The notes beneath the pieces were generated by a model. The model was given only the letters and a program-made list of their open reading frames with translations, was not told the DNA's origin and did no database searches. From Nymphaea colorata (lineage: Eukaryota > Streptophyta > Magnoliopsida > Nymphaeales > Nymphaeaceae), in NCBI RefSeq assembly GCF_008831285.2, contig NC_045149.1, forward strand, positions 4,579,500 to 4,643,499: 64,000 bases of DNA, written 5' to 3'. The position numbers were made by a program, and so were the translations under genes. Within the stretch, counting starts at the first letter, position 1. Each line of letters opens with the position of its first letter. Of this stretch, positions 39,391-51,570 are shown piece after piece.

Positions 39391-40620
39391 TCCTATCACA
39401 CATATTGGAAATGCACAAATTTCTCTTCCAACATCACCATTTCCACTATCTTTGTCAAATGTTGTCCTTGCTCCAAATATCAAAAAGAATATTATTTTCA
39501 TTTCTAAACTTGTAGATGATACCAACTCATCTGTTGAATTTACTTTTTCTTCTGTGTATGTCAAGGATCTTCTAACAAAGAAAACATTCGCTGAAGGGGA
39601 ACGCCAAGGAAATATGTATGTTTTCAAGGAAAATCCTTATCTCTTTCAGTCCTCTTCAAGTCCAGCTCAATTGACCTGCTTTCCTTTCAAGCCTTCACAA
39701 ATTCCAAATTCTAGCTGTCTCCAATCAGATGTCAGTAATGTCAGTAACTCAAATTTATGGCATGGTCGTATGGGACATTGTAGTAGTGGGTTTTTGGAAA
39801 AACTTGCATCAGATAATCTCATTCCAAAATCGAGTCTATCTTTTGATTCCTATGACAAAAAATGTTCTAGTTTCTAACTATGTAAGAGTCATATACTTCC
39901 TTTTCATAATATCAATAAAAGAGCTTCTAAACCTTTAGAGATTGTCTATTATGATGTATGGGGGCCAGCTCCCATTGATTCTTTGTCTGGCTCTCGCTAT
40001 TATGTTTTGTCCATAGATTCTTATTCTCGATATACTTGGATTCACTTCATGAAACAAAAATCAGAAGTGTTTAGCATCTTTCGAGAATTTCATGCCATGA
40101 TCCAAACACAGTTCTCGTCTAAAGTTGTGCATTTCCATTGTGATGGTGGGGGAGAATATTCTTCACATGCCTTTATTAACTTTTTATGAGAAAATGGGAT
40201 AACTCGATAGATTTCATGCCCATACACTCCACAACAAAATGGTGTAGCTGAACGAAAACATTGTCACATTGTGGAAAGTGGTATGAGTATGATGCATGAT
40301 AGTAATACTCCTATTACCCTATGGACGGAGGCTTTTCACACTACTGTGCATATAATAAATCGTCTGCCCATGACAGTTTTGGATTCAAAATCTCCTTACT
40401 TCACTCTTTTTGGTCGAAATCCAAACTACAATGATTTAATGGTTTTTGGATGTGTGTGCTATGTTCACATTGACTCGTCATTGAGAAATAAATTTTAAAG
40501 GAAAGCACTTGGCTATGCAGATGAATACAAAGGTTTCAGATGTTATGACCCTACAACCAGACGCATCAAAATATCGAGAAATGTTGTGTTTGATGAACAC
40601 AATTTTAACATTTCTACTGA
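39390..40620 (+). pseudogene. Copia integrase remnant
   Basis: The pre-integrase zinc-binding part appears as LWHGRMGHCSSGFLEKL near 39,755-39,805, with a following KKCSSF-stop-LCKSH where CxxC is expected. The catalytic core gives YYDVWGPAP near 39,948 (first Asp), HCDGGGEYSS near 40,136 (second Asp) and PQQNGVAERKH near 40,231 (Glu). LWTEAFHTTVHIINRLP and FGCVCYVH follow. The D,D,E residues are all present, but stops occur at about 39,877, 40,187, 40,208 and 40,496. Confidence 0.88.
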
Positions 40621-40979
40621 GAATTCTCAAACCGTGGAATCATATGATCCTTGGGTAAGTGTTCAGTTATTTGCAGGAGGCAGTCTAGAATCACATCCAC
40701 ATAATGAAATAGGATCTTCACATATCACACAAACAGAAGGAAACAAAGAACTTGTTCAAGCTATGAAAGGAGGAGAAAACAATGCTTCATGTCGATTTTC
40801 AGGACAGGTTTACACTCGTCAGAAAAGAAGGAGATGGCAATCCGACCTCTTCCCACGTTCAAGTCTATGATCAGCCTGTTAGAAGATCGGTGTCAGTGCG
40901 ACACCCCATTCATAGATGGGTAAGCTATGATAATCTCTCCTTAGATTTTCAGCTCTTTATGTCTCTCAAGTTATAAATC

Positions 40980-41760
40980 GAGATGAACCTACTTCTTTTG
41001 AGGAAGCATCCAAGTCGTCGCATTGGATCAAGGCAATGAATGAAGAAACGGATGCATTGCATGAATGTGGGACATGCAAAGTTGTTCCTAGACCCAAAGA
41101 AAAAATGTAGTAGGTTCGAAATGGATTTATAAAATTAAATATAAACCTGATGGCAGTGTAGAAAGATACAAGGCAAGATTGGTGGCACAAGGTTTCACAC
41201 AACAATATGGAGAAGATTATGATGAAACATTCAGCCCTGTGATCAAAATGAGAACAATCCGTGTGATTATATCATTGGCAGTTGAATATGGATGGAGACT
41301 ACATCAAATGGACGTGAAGAATGTTTTTCTTCATGGTGATTTGAGGGAGGAAGTATATATAGAACAACCTCCAGGATATACGAACGGAGATCCTCATGCA
41401 TGGGTTTGTAAACTAAGAAAATCTATTTATGGACTCAAATAAGCCTCACGCTCGTGGTTTGACAGTTTCTCCTGCAAGATTCAAGAATGTGGTTTTCGAA
41501 GATGTCCTTTAGATCACTCTCTTTTCATCTATCGAAAGGAAAATATATTACTTTACTTCTTATATATGTTGATGATATTGTTATCATAGGCAATTCAAAA
41601 AAACACATAGAAGAAGTTAAAGTTTTGATGATGCAAAACTTCAAAATGAAAGAGCTTGGTGATTTACGATTCTTTCTTGGAGTGGAGATTGATAGGCACA
41701 TTGATCGCCTCACATTGACACAACAGAAATACAAGTTGGATCTACTGAAAAAGACAGGCA
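40980..41760 (+). pseudogene. Copia reverse transcriptase remnant
   Basis: SKWIYKIKYKPDGSVERYKA near 41,118-41,175, LVAQGFTQQYGEDYDETFSPV near 41,180-41,240, HQMDVKNVFLHGDL near 41,300, then KLRKSIYGLK with a stop at 41,442. The catalytic box YVDDIVIIG is near 41,564-41,590 in a shifted frame. MKELGDLRFFLGVEI and LTQQKYKLDLL follow. The YVDD aspartates are intact. The stop and frameshift near 41,440-41,520 break an otherwise well-preserved domain. Confidence 0.9.
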
Positions 41761-42552
41761 TGTCTGATTGTAAGCTTGTTGGAACTCCTAGTGTTCTAAA
41801 TCAAAGACTAAGTGCTCAGGATGGAGAGTTATATGAAGATCCTATACAATATCGAAGTATTGTTGGGGCACTTCAATATCTTACATTCACTAAACCAGAT
41901 ATTATATATGTTGTGAATCAAGTATCTCAATTTATGCATGCACGTAGAGATACTCACATGGATGTTGTCAAAAGAATATTCAGATATCTAAAAGGGACAA
42001 CAGGAGATGGCTTAGTTTATGATAAAAGTGAAAATATAACTGCTGGACATCAACTTATAACATTCACAAATGCAGATTGGGCTGGAGATCCCGATCAAAG
42101 AAAGTCCATTTCTGGTTTTTGTATTTTCATTGGACGTAATCTTGTGTCTTAGAGTTGTCGAAAGCAAAAGGCAGTGGCAAGATCCAGCACTGAAGCAGAA
42201 TACAGATGCATGGCTGCAGGTGTTGCTGAAGTCACATAGGTTAGACATTTGCTAGAAGACAATGGAGAAAAGATTAAAACGTCAATGTTAATGTGCGATA
42301 ATCAAAGCGCTATTAACATTGCTTTTAATCTCATATAACATGGTCAAACAAAACACATTGAGATTGGAGATTGATCAACACTTTATTAGACAAAAGGTGC
42401 AAAAGGTGGAAGACAAAGAGATTCAGCCTATTTATGTTCATACAGATGAACAAGTTGCAGACATATTTACAAAAGGACTAACGAAGCAACGATTCTGGTT
42501 TCTAAAAGACAAGTTGTACATGGTGCAAAACCATATACAACTTGAGGGATGA
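41760..42552 (+). pseudogene. Copia RNase H remnant
   Basis: YRSIVGALQYLTFTKPDI near 41,850, then TNADWAGDPDQRKSISGF near 42,067-42,120 (first Asp), ARSSTEAEYRCMAAG near 42,177-42,220 (Glu) and MLMCDNQSAINIA near 42,287 (second Asp). HVHTDEQVADIFTKGL-like sequence ends the ORF at 42,550, just before the polypurine tract and 3' LTR. Stops at 42,150, 42,238 and 42,337 interrupt it. Confidence 0.9.
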
Positions 42553-42933
42553 TGATAAGATGTTGGATCTAATCTAATCCAGATCCAACATGTCCACTGA
42601 ATCAGATCCAACACGTCTAACCATGTTTGAGCGCATTTATCTAGGCAGGGTTATGATTGTAATTTCTGTAATTGTTTTATTCTAGACTCTAGATTAATGT
42701 GTTGCTTCACTCTAGGCTTTAGATTAATGTGTTGCTTCACTCTAGGCTCCAGATTATTGTGATTGTTTCATTCTACATTCTTGTAAATTGTGTAGAGGGA
42801 TCACTATATAAATGGGTTGTGTGAGAATGTAAATACTCACCTCCCTTCCGCATTTTTCTTTTCTTATTCTCTCTCTTATCTTTCCTTTGCTCAATCTGAA
42901 CGTGGGTTATACTTTGACACCCAAAATCTAACA
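42553..42933 (+). repeat. Copia LTR C (3' LTR)
   Basis: 381 bp, preceded by a short purine tract (GAGGGATGA). Compared with LTRs A and B it has one fewer 23-bp AGATCCAACATG unit and one extra 30-bp AGATTAATGTGTTGCTTCAC unit (42691-42720 and 42721-42750). These two changes exactly account for the 7-bp length difference. TATA box at 42805-42815. Ends ATCTAACA, followed by CTTTG. Confidence 0.95.
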
Positions 42934-42939
42934 CTTTGC

Positions 42940-45240
42940 TCCTCCAATAATATCAAATATTAAAACTTGATGAAATTAAAACGAAGCACAAATAGAATTG
43001 CATCTTATCAATTTACAAACCTTTCATTGCCTACTTTCAAACTGTCAGATCAAGCACCTCCATTGATCATCTGGGATCATCACCTTGCAATGTCTCATAC
43101 AATTGTCCAATGTTTTATATTGCTTGCATACTTTTCTTAATTTACATCTCCAACTTCTCCACAATGTTTGGTATTGAAGCATTACCCATGTAAATGTAAT
43201 TCCCAGACCTTCATATTTCTCCTACAAAACAACAACATAAAAATATCATTCTGACAATCATGACTCTTTAACCCTGAGATCTTATAACCCTTTGAATGTA
43301 CACACCTTGAAATATTTGATGCATAACGATCTAAAACTTTCAAATTCTCAAAGACATTTGCAAAATATTGCCTTTTCTATTCTGTTCATAGTAAAACATG
43401 CAGGAACCAATAAAACCTTGCCGGTTTCCTTGCAGTCTTGTGGATGAAGTTTTTGCCATATATTCATTGCTTGTAGGTCCAAACGAGAATTGTAATGATC
43501 TTTTGTCTTTCCTTCCATATTTCACAATGTACCAATAATATTGTTGCATACATTTTTTCTATATGCACTACATCAAAGTTGTGAAGTAATAAATTGTGTT
43601 TTCATACAGCAAAGCAAAAAAAAGATAATTTTTTATCAATTATATAGCAATTGTTCATGTTCCACTTCTTCGGGTACATCAATTCCAGAAAGGGGTGGAG
43701 GAGCACATCTCAATTCCACAGTCCCATCAAATAAATACTTGTCATGTCTACATGTATGATGTGCAGGCAAAAATCTTCGATGACCCATGTAATATTCTTT
43801 GTTACTATTTTTCAAACAGTAAGATAGTGTGTCTTTTTGACATGTAAAAGATGCTAACTTTCCTTTTGTACTCCATCCTGATAAATCTCCATAAGCTGAA
43901 AAATCATTTATTGTCCACAACAAAGCTGCACGCATTTGAAAATATTGTTTTTTGCTTGCATCAAAACTTTCAATGCCAACATTCAATTAGAGGTTGCAAA
44001 TAAACATATTTCTTTTCTTCAGGAGAAGTTGACCCAGAAATTAACAAATAAAATCATGTATGGCTGCTTCATACGCATCCATGATGGTAAATTATATACG
44101 ACAATAAAGATCGATCAGTTATTATATGATGTGCTCAAAGTATGGTAAGAGTTGAAACCATCCAATGCAAAAGAAGAATGTAATATATCGAAAGATTTTC
44201 AAGCTAATGAATCAGCAAGATATCTTAGTAAACCATCTTTAACATGCCTTCCATCATGCCATCTCATATTTGAAGCAGTTTTTGAAGATAGATACAACCT
44301 CAGAAGCCTTGGAATTAATTTAAAGTGATGCAATATTTTAGTAGCAATTTTTTTAGGTTTACTTGATATTTCATTAGTAGTATTATTTCTTTGTTCTGCA
44401 TCTTCTCTCCATCTTGAAGCTCCAAACATCACGCCTTTTTGTGCCAGCATATTGTTTCCAAAGCAACATACACTTATGAGGACATGCATCTATCTTTTCA
44501 CAAGTCATACCCAATGTTTGAACATCTTTTTCATTTCATAAAATGACTTTGGTATTTGCAACCCTCAGGAAATGCTTCTTCTAGTAACCCCAATAGCATA
44601 TTAAGTGATTTATTGTTCCATCCACACAAACACTTTATGTGATATAATCGAATAATGAAAGACAACTTCGAGAATTTCTTGCATCCAGGATATAGTTCTT
44701 CTTTAGCATCAATTAACATCTTTTTATCTTCATTACTCTGTAAACCTGTATATTCTATGTTGTCAAGATGTCATCTACATGTACATCTTCCATGTACTCA
44801 TCTACCTGTTCATCAATTATATCTTCTCAATGGACTCTAAATGCATCTCTAATCAACTCATGCTACCTTCATCACTTTCTGCAGTCTCATTATGCTCCCT
44901 TTGATATCAAAACACAGACTCACCATGATAATGCCAACATGTATAGTTTTGCACAAAACCGAAGCATATCATGTGATGAAAAGCATCTCTAGTCTAGCTT
45001 ATTGGTATAAATAATTGTTGCAATCTATAAAAGGACACTTTGTTTGTCCATCAACTACCACATTGTTTGTCACGGCAAAATTGATGAAACATTCATCTAC
45101 TTTCACATATTCAAGACTTGTTCTGAAAAAGAAAAATAATGTTTCCAACAAATCTTAAACTTAATTAAAAAGTCATCTATTGTCATAAAATAAAAGACTT
45201 AACGTTTACCTATCTTTTGTATATAACTTTGATCTTCCAT
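42940..45240 (-). pseudogene. CACTA (En/Spm-type) TNP2-like transposase remnant
   Basis: On the minus strand a start region MEDQSYIQKI (45,240-45,210) is followed by an intron. The N-terminal transposase-associated domain follows: SLEYVKVDECFINFAV and CPFIDCNN, 45,122-45,020. Next come ELYPGCKKFSKLSFI (about 44,695), KIATKILHHFKLIPRL and NMRWHDG (about 44,340-44,270). Then the transposase core: ALLWTINDFSAYGDLSGWST, YYMGHRRFLPAHH, 43,925-43,750. A DUF4218-like piece (LDRYASNISRC, KISGLKSHDCQ, 43,335-43,240) ends it. The order is that of plant TNP2 proteins, which bind CACTA ends and cut. Frames change several times and stops occur. It is on the same strand as the second ORF at 36.15-36.8 kb. 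Confidence 0.9.
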
Positions 45241-47990
45241 CTTCAAACTTGTTTGTACCCCTAGAAATGGCAAGACTAATTGTTACAAGTATGTGTTGTC
45301 CATACCTCCCCAAACATTACATTTACAAATCAATAAACTCAAAGACCAAATCAATAAGAATATAAACAGTTTAATTTCTAGGGCCTCCATAAGACCAATG
45401 TCAAACACATGCCAACACGCACTAAGGTGCAAAAAAGATGGTGATGTCGTTCAAATTCAACATGTCTCTCCCTCATTTCGTAATGAATGTGAGTTTAGTA
45501 GACATCCATTTTTCTAGTTAGTATGTTAAGAAACACGATCACAAGAAACAACAATTTGCATATATCTGGGTCTCAGGGATCATGTACCACCAACAAACAA
45601 GGATAAGTGGACTAAATATCACGATTGAGAAAAATGTGTGGTTTATAGAACAATTGAAATGACCATAGCATTTTGCTTGTCAATTCTACTTGTCCTTGAG
45701 AATATAATGATGCACAACAAATAAAGTAACAAAAGGCACAGGTCAAATAGAATCAGTGAGAGTTTTGCGATCGTTGTATATGCCTAGCAGAAAGGAAGTT
45801 CAGCAGCAAGCACACTCCTACCGTGAGGCATACAAATAAAGCAATATAATGTCTATTGAGCTTATACAAAGTGTCCTTAGATAATTGGTACTTTGCTCTA
45901 AAATTCTAGACTCCATTTCCTTGCAAGTACTATGAAGGAACACCTCTTAAAGTTGAGTGCAGAATGCCAGCATAGAAAACAAAAACTTCGGGTTATTCAA
46001 TAAGATTGTGCCTAACCAGTTTTTACCTCTCAAGCAATATAATATGTGATACTAGCTGAGCTTTTATGGCCATTTTGCACTCCAAGCATGCCATGGAAAA
46101 ATAGCATGGTGCCATATGCAAATTTAAGTACTTGAACCTCAAAACTTCAGGAATTAAGGAAGATGAACACCAAGAAGCTTGCAATCACTACTAAGGTTCT
46201 TATCCGTCAGAATAAAATTTTTATGGGTGGAGGTGCATACCAGTACCCTGCCATTACTAATACACACACACACACAAAGATTTGACAGGGAGCAATAATA
46301 GATAATGTTGCTTTCTTATAAAAGACTTAATTTGGAAACCAATAGCCAAAACAAAGAAAAGTCAGTTAAATTTGCTAGCAAAACTTCTCTAATAGACCTA
46401 ACATGAACACTGTGCTATTAACATTTTCAACAGGCCAATCCATGTGGTGTATGGTGCTAGTCAGTATATAGCAAGAACAGCAATGAAATACCATAAATCA
46501 ATGCAGTTGGCAGAACTAGAAACATAGCACCAAGCTTCAAAAACTACAAAAAGGTAAATTCATATATTGTTGCAAGGAACACAAAAAAGCTGAGAAGGTA
46601 GATGTATAAATTATTATTCAGAAAAAAAGGCCTGTCCAAAAATCCAAACAAGAAATCACCAGCTATACAAGTGCATTTGTCTTACTAGTTAGTAGTATAA
46701 GTCTATAAGGAATATGAAAGGGTATGAAAAACTACATTAAGGTGTAAGCTACTCTAGATTATCACAATGGACCTAATGAATCTGAATGAGCCCAATTAGC
46801 ATCTTAGAACTAATATATGTACAAAATCTTGACACATGCTAATATATGATAAACATCCAAAAGCAGCAAATGATATGAGACATACAAAGCCTATATCAAT
46901 TTAAGTAATGTTGTTGAAAGGTTTCAAGTCAGAAGAGCTAGTCAATAGGCCTGCTGACAAACCAAAATGGGGCTGTTAGGGTTTGGGCTTCTCAAGCTTG
47001 AACAAACCTGAGCATGCTCATTTAAATAAAAGATATCTTTTCAAGGTGACAAACAGAAAGTTAAGCTCCTGTTTAGAACTGTATTTTTACGTTCCTACAC
47101 CTCTAGACAAGCATAGCACCATTCTCACAAAAAACGTGTACGGGTATTATACGACAAGAAAAAATATGGGTATAATACGGCAAAGTTGTATATCTCGAGA
47201 ATAAAATGAAAAAATCTCAGCAAATTTTTAAAAAATTTAAACCATTTAATGAATCCTAAAAATTATAAAAATATGAAAAAAACACAAAAAACGGGTATAA
47301 TACGCTAGCAAGCAATAGGCACACGAACACACCCATCCACTAGCACATAAAAAATAGCCCTTGATCGTCAGGTAATGTAATAATGGAGAAATCCCTATGA
47401 TGGTGCAGAGTGGTTCAAGAAACGGAAAGATTAAGGTCCTAATATGCTTCAGTAGAAAGAAGCTTGGAGACTTATACTGCACATAAAAGACAAGCTAACT
47501 TTCTTTACATTCATGTGTTTTTTGTGAAGCTCTCGCAAATTTCTCTTTAAGCAGAATATGAAACTTGTCAAATCTACAAGTACATTTAACCTTTAAAGTT
47601 TAAAAATTTATTTTGGAAATCAAACTTTTTAGTTGTTTAATGTTTTAAACATTAGCATGAATAATATTCAAATTTAACATGATCCCAAAAAAAAAGAAGT
47701 CGACAAATTCAGATAGTTGGTTTAGAATAATGTAGTTATCCATATGAAATGAAACAATAATATCATTAGTATTTTGCATTATAATCCACATATCAGTTGA
47801 AAAGTATTAAAAGCCCGAAATTCAAAAAGATCTTGCAACAAATTTTTGTCAAACAGATGAACTAAAACTGTAAAAGGAAAGTTATAAACAGAATATGTTC
47901 TGTTACCTTGTTGTTCTGATCTGTGCCAGTCCTAAAGCACAAAGAAATTTTTAGCAGTGAAGCAAACATTTTCCTTTGCTCTCTCTCTTT
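45241..47990. other. Region upstream of the CACTA transposase, non-coding
   Basis: It may include the CACTA 5' end, but I could not find a CACTA terminus or a 3-bp duplication. A short CA run lies at about 46,262-46,276. The phrase GGGTATAATACG recurs near 47,141-47,180 and 47,293. No coding similarity seen. Confidence 0.4.
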
Positions 47991-47995
47991 CTCTC

Positions 47996-48785
47996 TCCAA
48001 CAAGAAGAATCGATGTTGTAAGCAGGAAGAAGAAGAATAAGATGTACTTGTGACACTCGGTGAAGAAGACGAACTTGTAGGTGGCACCTAGTCTCACTGA
48101 TGGTGGGGAGGAGGGAGAGCGATGGTGGCTGCTTTTGCTACAATGATGGTAGCAGCCTCAATGATGGAGGGTAAGGGCACGAGGGGAATATGGTCTACAA
48201 GAGAGAGAGAGGAAAAGGTGCAGAAGAAGATTGATCAAACGCGCCCTTTTTTCTGTTTCACATATAGATCAAACGCAGGCTGTCCGATCGAGCGAGATTG
48301 GGCGGCCCACTCGAGCCGTCCCCTTGATATTATGAAAAAATAAGGCAATACAAAGGTTGATACTTAAGGATATGTATTGTATCATCGTATTGTATTAGTA
48401 AGCAGACTATCTATATTTATATTGAACGACGACTCCAACTTAGAGATGTCTAGGGGACAGCTCGAGTGGGCCATCCGATCTTGCTCAATCGGACGGTCTG
48501 CATTCAATGTATATGTGAAACAAGAAAAAGGGCGCGATCTTTCATGGCCATCCCTCTCTCTCCCTCCCCCCCCCCCCCCCCCCCAAGACCATCTTCGCCT
48601 CATGCCCTAACTCTCCATCGTCAGGGTTGCCACCGGAATCGTAGCAGAAGCAGCCACCATTGCTCTCCCTTCTTCCCACCAACGATGACACTAGGTGCTG
48701 CCAACAAGTTTGTCATTTTCACCCGAGTGTCACAAGTACATCTTATTCTACTTCTTCCTACTCACAACATCGATTATTCTTGTTA
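47996..48785. repeat. Large fold-back structure (inverted repeat, arms ~330-350 bp)
   Basis: The reverse complement of 47,996-48,325 matches 48,437-48,785 in the same order. Shared words include AACAAGAA-AATCGATG, AATAAGATGTACTTGTGACACTCGG, AGCCACCAT-GCTCTCCCT, GTTTCACATATA and CCCACTCGAGC-GTCCCCT. The unpaired centre (about 48,326-48,436) is AT-rich. The right arm carries a run of about 19 C (48,566-48,584). Open frames on opposite strands of the arms give similar peptides only because the arms are inverted copies. It could be a fold-back or Mutator-type non-autonomous element, or an inverted duplication. No target duplication is resolved. Confidence 0.85.
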
Positions 48786-48799
48786 AAAATTACTCATGT

Positions 48800-49930
48800 G
48801 AGTAAATTTTTGGAAAGAGAAAATTGCAAACCGGAGTGTTCTCTCTCTCTCTCTCTCTCTATGTGCACAAGGAAGCCAAAAGGATTAAAGTACTGCAATA
48901 ACCTTTCTATAACTTGCCTTTTTTCCTTTCTCTAATCTGCCAAAGCATAGAAATGGTGGAGGAAAAAGCAAAAGAACCCCCCAAGAAAGTGCCGAGATGA
49001 AGGACATGGTATGTATAAATAGGGTCAAATCCTTGCCGATAATAGAAATATGAATCATTATTCCTTCGGGATTGAACTCGAATTGATCGTCATCCTTTGA
49101 AATTTGAATGACTTAGCTACTAAAAGTTTCTCCAATTACTATTTACTATAGCAACAATTTTTCAGTTTGAAGGTCGGTCGATATCTTAGTGCGCAAATAT
49201 CCTCTAACTGCTACAATAATTTCAGAAAAGCACAATAGTTGAAAAAAAAAATAGTTTACAACATTGAATGCTTCAGAAGAAACAAAATAGTGCCAAAATA
49301 ATAGAGATTGCCACATTTTTATGTATGAACTATGAAACATGATTACAATTCTGCATTTTATAACATGCATCATGCATTCAATATTATAAGACTTGGTGAA
49401 ATAATTGAACATATTGAGAATATAATGTCAGAGAAAATCTCGTGGATGATCATGAAGAGTCTACAACCATAAGTAGATAAGGGAAAAGAGAGAAGTACTA
49501 CAAGAAGCACCGAGCAGTCCCCAACGGTCCAACCCTCATCGCAAAAGACCAAATGCATTAAGCCCCTTCTTATTCCTCCCCATTATTCCTCATCCAAAAG
49601 CACTAGAAGCCCACCGACAAAGATAGCAGAGGAAAAAATGAAAGAACAAAAAATATAAGAAAGATAAAAAAGGAAACAATATACCACAGAGAGCATAAGG
49701 GGAAATTTTAATCTCCCTTTAACCAATGCTTTCAAAACCACCAACTTTTTGTTTACTTTCATTCTGGCCTTTGAATCAATCAAACAAGCTAAGGGGCTGA
49801 GGCAGCACTACTTGTGCCCTCGATGGAGTGGGTAGTCCACTGTGAAGAGTGTGTTGTTTATACATCGTTATGAGTACTGGAATGACGTGAGGGGAAGAGA
49901 ACGAAAGGGAGAGGGTTTATGTAAATGGGG
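48800..49930. other. Non-coding DNA
   Basis: A CT microsatellite lies at 48,839-48,860. No coding similarity on either strand. The minus-strand short open frames around 49,150-49,780 are Leu/Phe/Ile-rich and have no family features. Confidence 0.5.
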
Positions 49931-50270
49931 AAGGAAGAAGAAGGGAATGGGTGGTACCTTTTTGTCGCTCGGTGAATGGGACAGCGAGCTGGGTGTTTCC
50001 TTCGGCACGGCATGTTTAATAGGTGATTGCAATGGCGGGAACTCCAGCGATCGAACCAGTTTCCCTACGATTGAGGGTTAGGGCATGAGGGGAAGATTGG
50101 GTTGGGGGCCGCGGGGAAGGGAAGAGAGGGAGAGGGAGAAGGGTGCGGTCGAAAATAGAGTCCACGCTTCTTTTTCTTTCGTTTAATGGTTTGAATCGAG
50201 CCGTTCGATCGATCGAGATCGGGCAGCTTACTCGAGCTGTTTCCTAGACGTCTCTAAGTTGGAGGAGTCA
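49930..50270 (+). repeat. Degenerate third copy of one fold-back arm
   Basis: Running in the same direction as the left arm at 47,996-48,325, this shares GGAAGAAGAAG, CTCGGTGAA, GGGCATGAGGGGAA and TTGAATCGAGCCGTTCGATCGA, interrupted by mismatches. It then has GGGCAGCTTACTCGAGCTGTTTCC and GTCTCTAAGTTGGAG, which match the inner side of the fold-back right arm after inversion. It shows the arm sequence is a repeat family rather than a one-off local inversion. Confidence 0.65.
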
Positions 50271-50390
50271 TTCAGTTTCTTTTGTACACACTTCAGACAG
50301 GATGGAAAGGGGTCGAAACATATCATCGGCCGTTTTTCAGTACAAGAATAGATGCATCTAATGGGGAAAAAAAAGCAAAGAAAAAAGAGG

Positions 50391-50497
50391 TAAGAGAAAC
50401 ATCAAAGCAAATCTTAGGGCTTGTTTCGATTCAGAGCAAAGAAAAGAGAGCTAAGAGAAACATCAAAGCAAATCTTAGGGCTTGTTTCGATTCAGAG
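50391..50497. repeat. Tandem duplication, period 61 bp
   Basis: TAAGAGAAACATC and the following ~33 bases (through TTCGATTCAGAG) occur at 50391-50436 and again at 50452-50497. The spacer (GCAAAGAAAAGAGAGC) also resembles the sequence before the first unit. GGGCTTGTTTCGATTCAG, followed by purine-rich sequence, may be the edge of a Tourist-like MITE. Confidence 0.9.
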
Positions 50498-51229
50498 AAA
50501 TGAAAGAAAAGGGAGGGATGAAAAAGGAAAGGAAAGGGAGTGGTAAGGGAATAAGAAGGAAAATATGAGGGAATGCAAGGAAAAGAAATAGATTATTATA
50601 AGTTTGTTTGCATAAAAAGAAAGAAAAATAGCAACCCTTTTCTTTTCTGTTTTAATCCCTCTATTTTTTGGAATAATTGGATATACGTTGAGTTATTTTT
50701 TCCTTTTTACTCAGTTTCTTTTCTTTTCTTCGCAACTAAACATGTTTTTTTCTTTTTTTTCCTCCTTATTAATTAACCATCCAAAGCACAGGATTGACTA
50801 TCTTTTCCCTTTATTTGTTTTTCTTAGAAAATCTTGAAAATTTTTTTAAAACAATCCTAAAATTTAATATGAAAAAGGAGATATTATAAATCACTGATCC
50901 ATTTTTTGTAGTAGGAACATATTATAAATCATGCTGCTGGTTGTAGTGATAATGGAAATCAAGATGGAGAATAGTGATACTATTGTGGCAAAAGTAAAAA
51001 ATAAACTAAACAACAGTCATGATTTAGGAGAAACTCATGGAGGGTATGATTAAAAGATGACGCACTCATAGGTTATGTTATTGACGACAAAAGAGTGAAG
51101 GTGGAAGATAACATTCCACTGTTGAAATGCCAGAAGGTGAATAGTAAGCCATGATTCTTCATCTCTAAAGAGTCCTATAAAAAGACTAAATATCAGGTCT
51201 AATTTTTAGCTATTGCCACTTTAGCTTAG

Positions 51230-51570
51230 GGGTATGGAAAAAGGGAGACTCGACTATGGTTTTACTTTTACATCATTGAAACAGTTATGGCTACGCATTC
51301 CAAAGTTTACATCCATGGGGAAAGGCCTGTTTAACATTCATGCCTCATATGAGGATGATATTAGGCTTACAGTCTCACCTAGTAAGTGGTTTCTGGTGGT
51401 CACTTGTTGATTGCAAATCTTGGGCTCTTAGCATGCCCTTGAAAATTGTATGGTCCAACCAAATTCAAATATGGATAAGGCTATCGAAACTTCTGGTAGA
51501 ACTTTGGTCTCTAAGTGTAGTCAAAGTTATTGCAAATGCCATTTGGGGCATCCTTAATTGAAAGTTCATG
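51230..51570 (+). pseudogene. LINE ORF1 remnant (DUF4283), copy 2
   Basis: Paralogue of 11,392-11,890 without the MITE. KFTSMGKGLLNIHASYEDD is followed, after a frame change, by MPLKIVWSNQIQIWIRLS, ELWSLSV and VIANAIWGIL. The IWIRLS...LWS...V..IA pattern is DUF4283. The pre-insertion form of the gag-like protein is therefore easier to read here. Confidence 0.7.

Larger units (their letters stand above)
36965..42933 (+). mobile_element. Ty1/copia retrotransposon nested in the CACTA, with three LTRs
   Basis: Order: LTR, partial leader, flank, LTR, leader, gag, protease, integrase, reverse transcriptase, RNase H, LTR. Integrase before reverse transcriptase defines Ty1/copia. CTTTG precedes the first LTR (36960-36964) and follows the last (42934-42938), a clean 5-bp target duplication. 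The open frames are long but interrupted at more than ten places, so the element is non-autonomous. LTRs A and B differ from C by substitutions and by two repeat-number changes. Confidence 0.95.

Noticed and set aside
48122-48610. Two similar proteins on opposite strands near 48.1-48.6 kb (shared PF-CFTY and HSS-PLDI)
   Set aside because: They are translations of the two arms of an inverted repeat and have no family similarity or conserved start.
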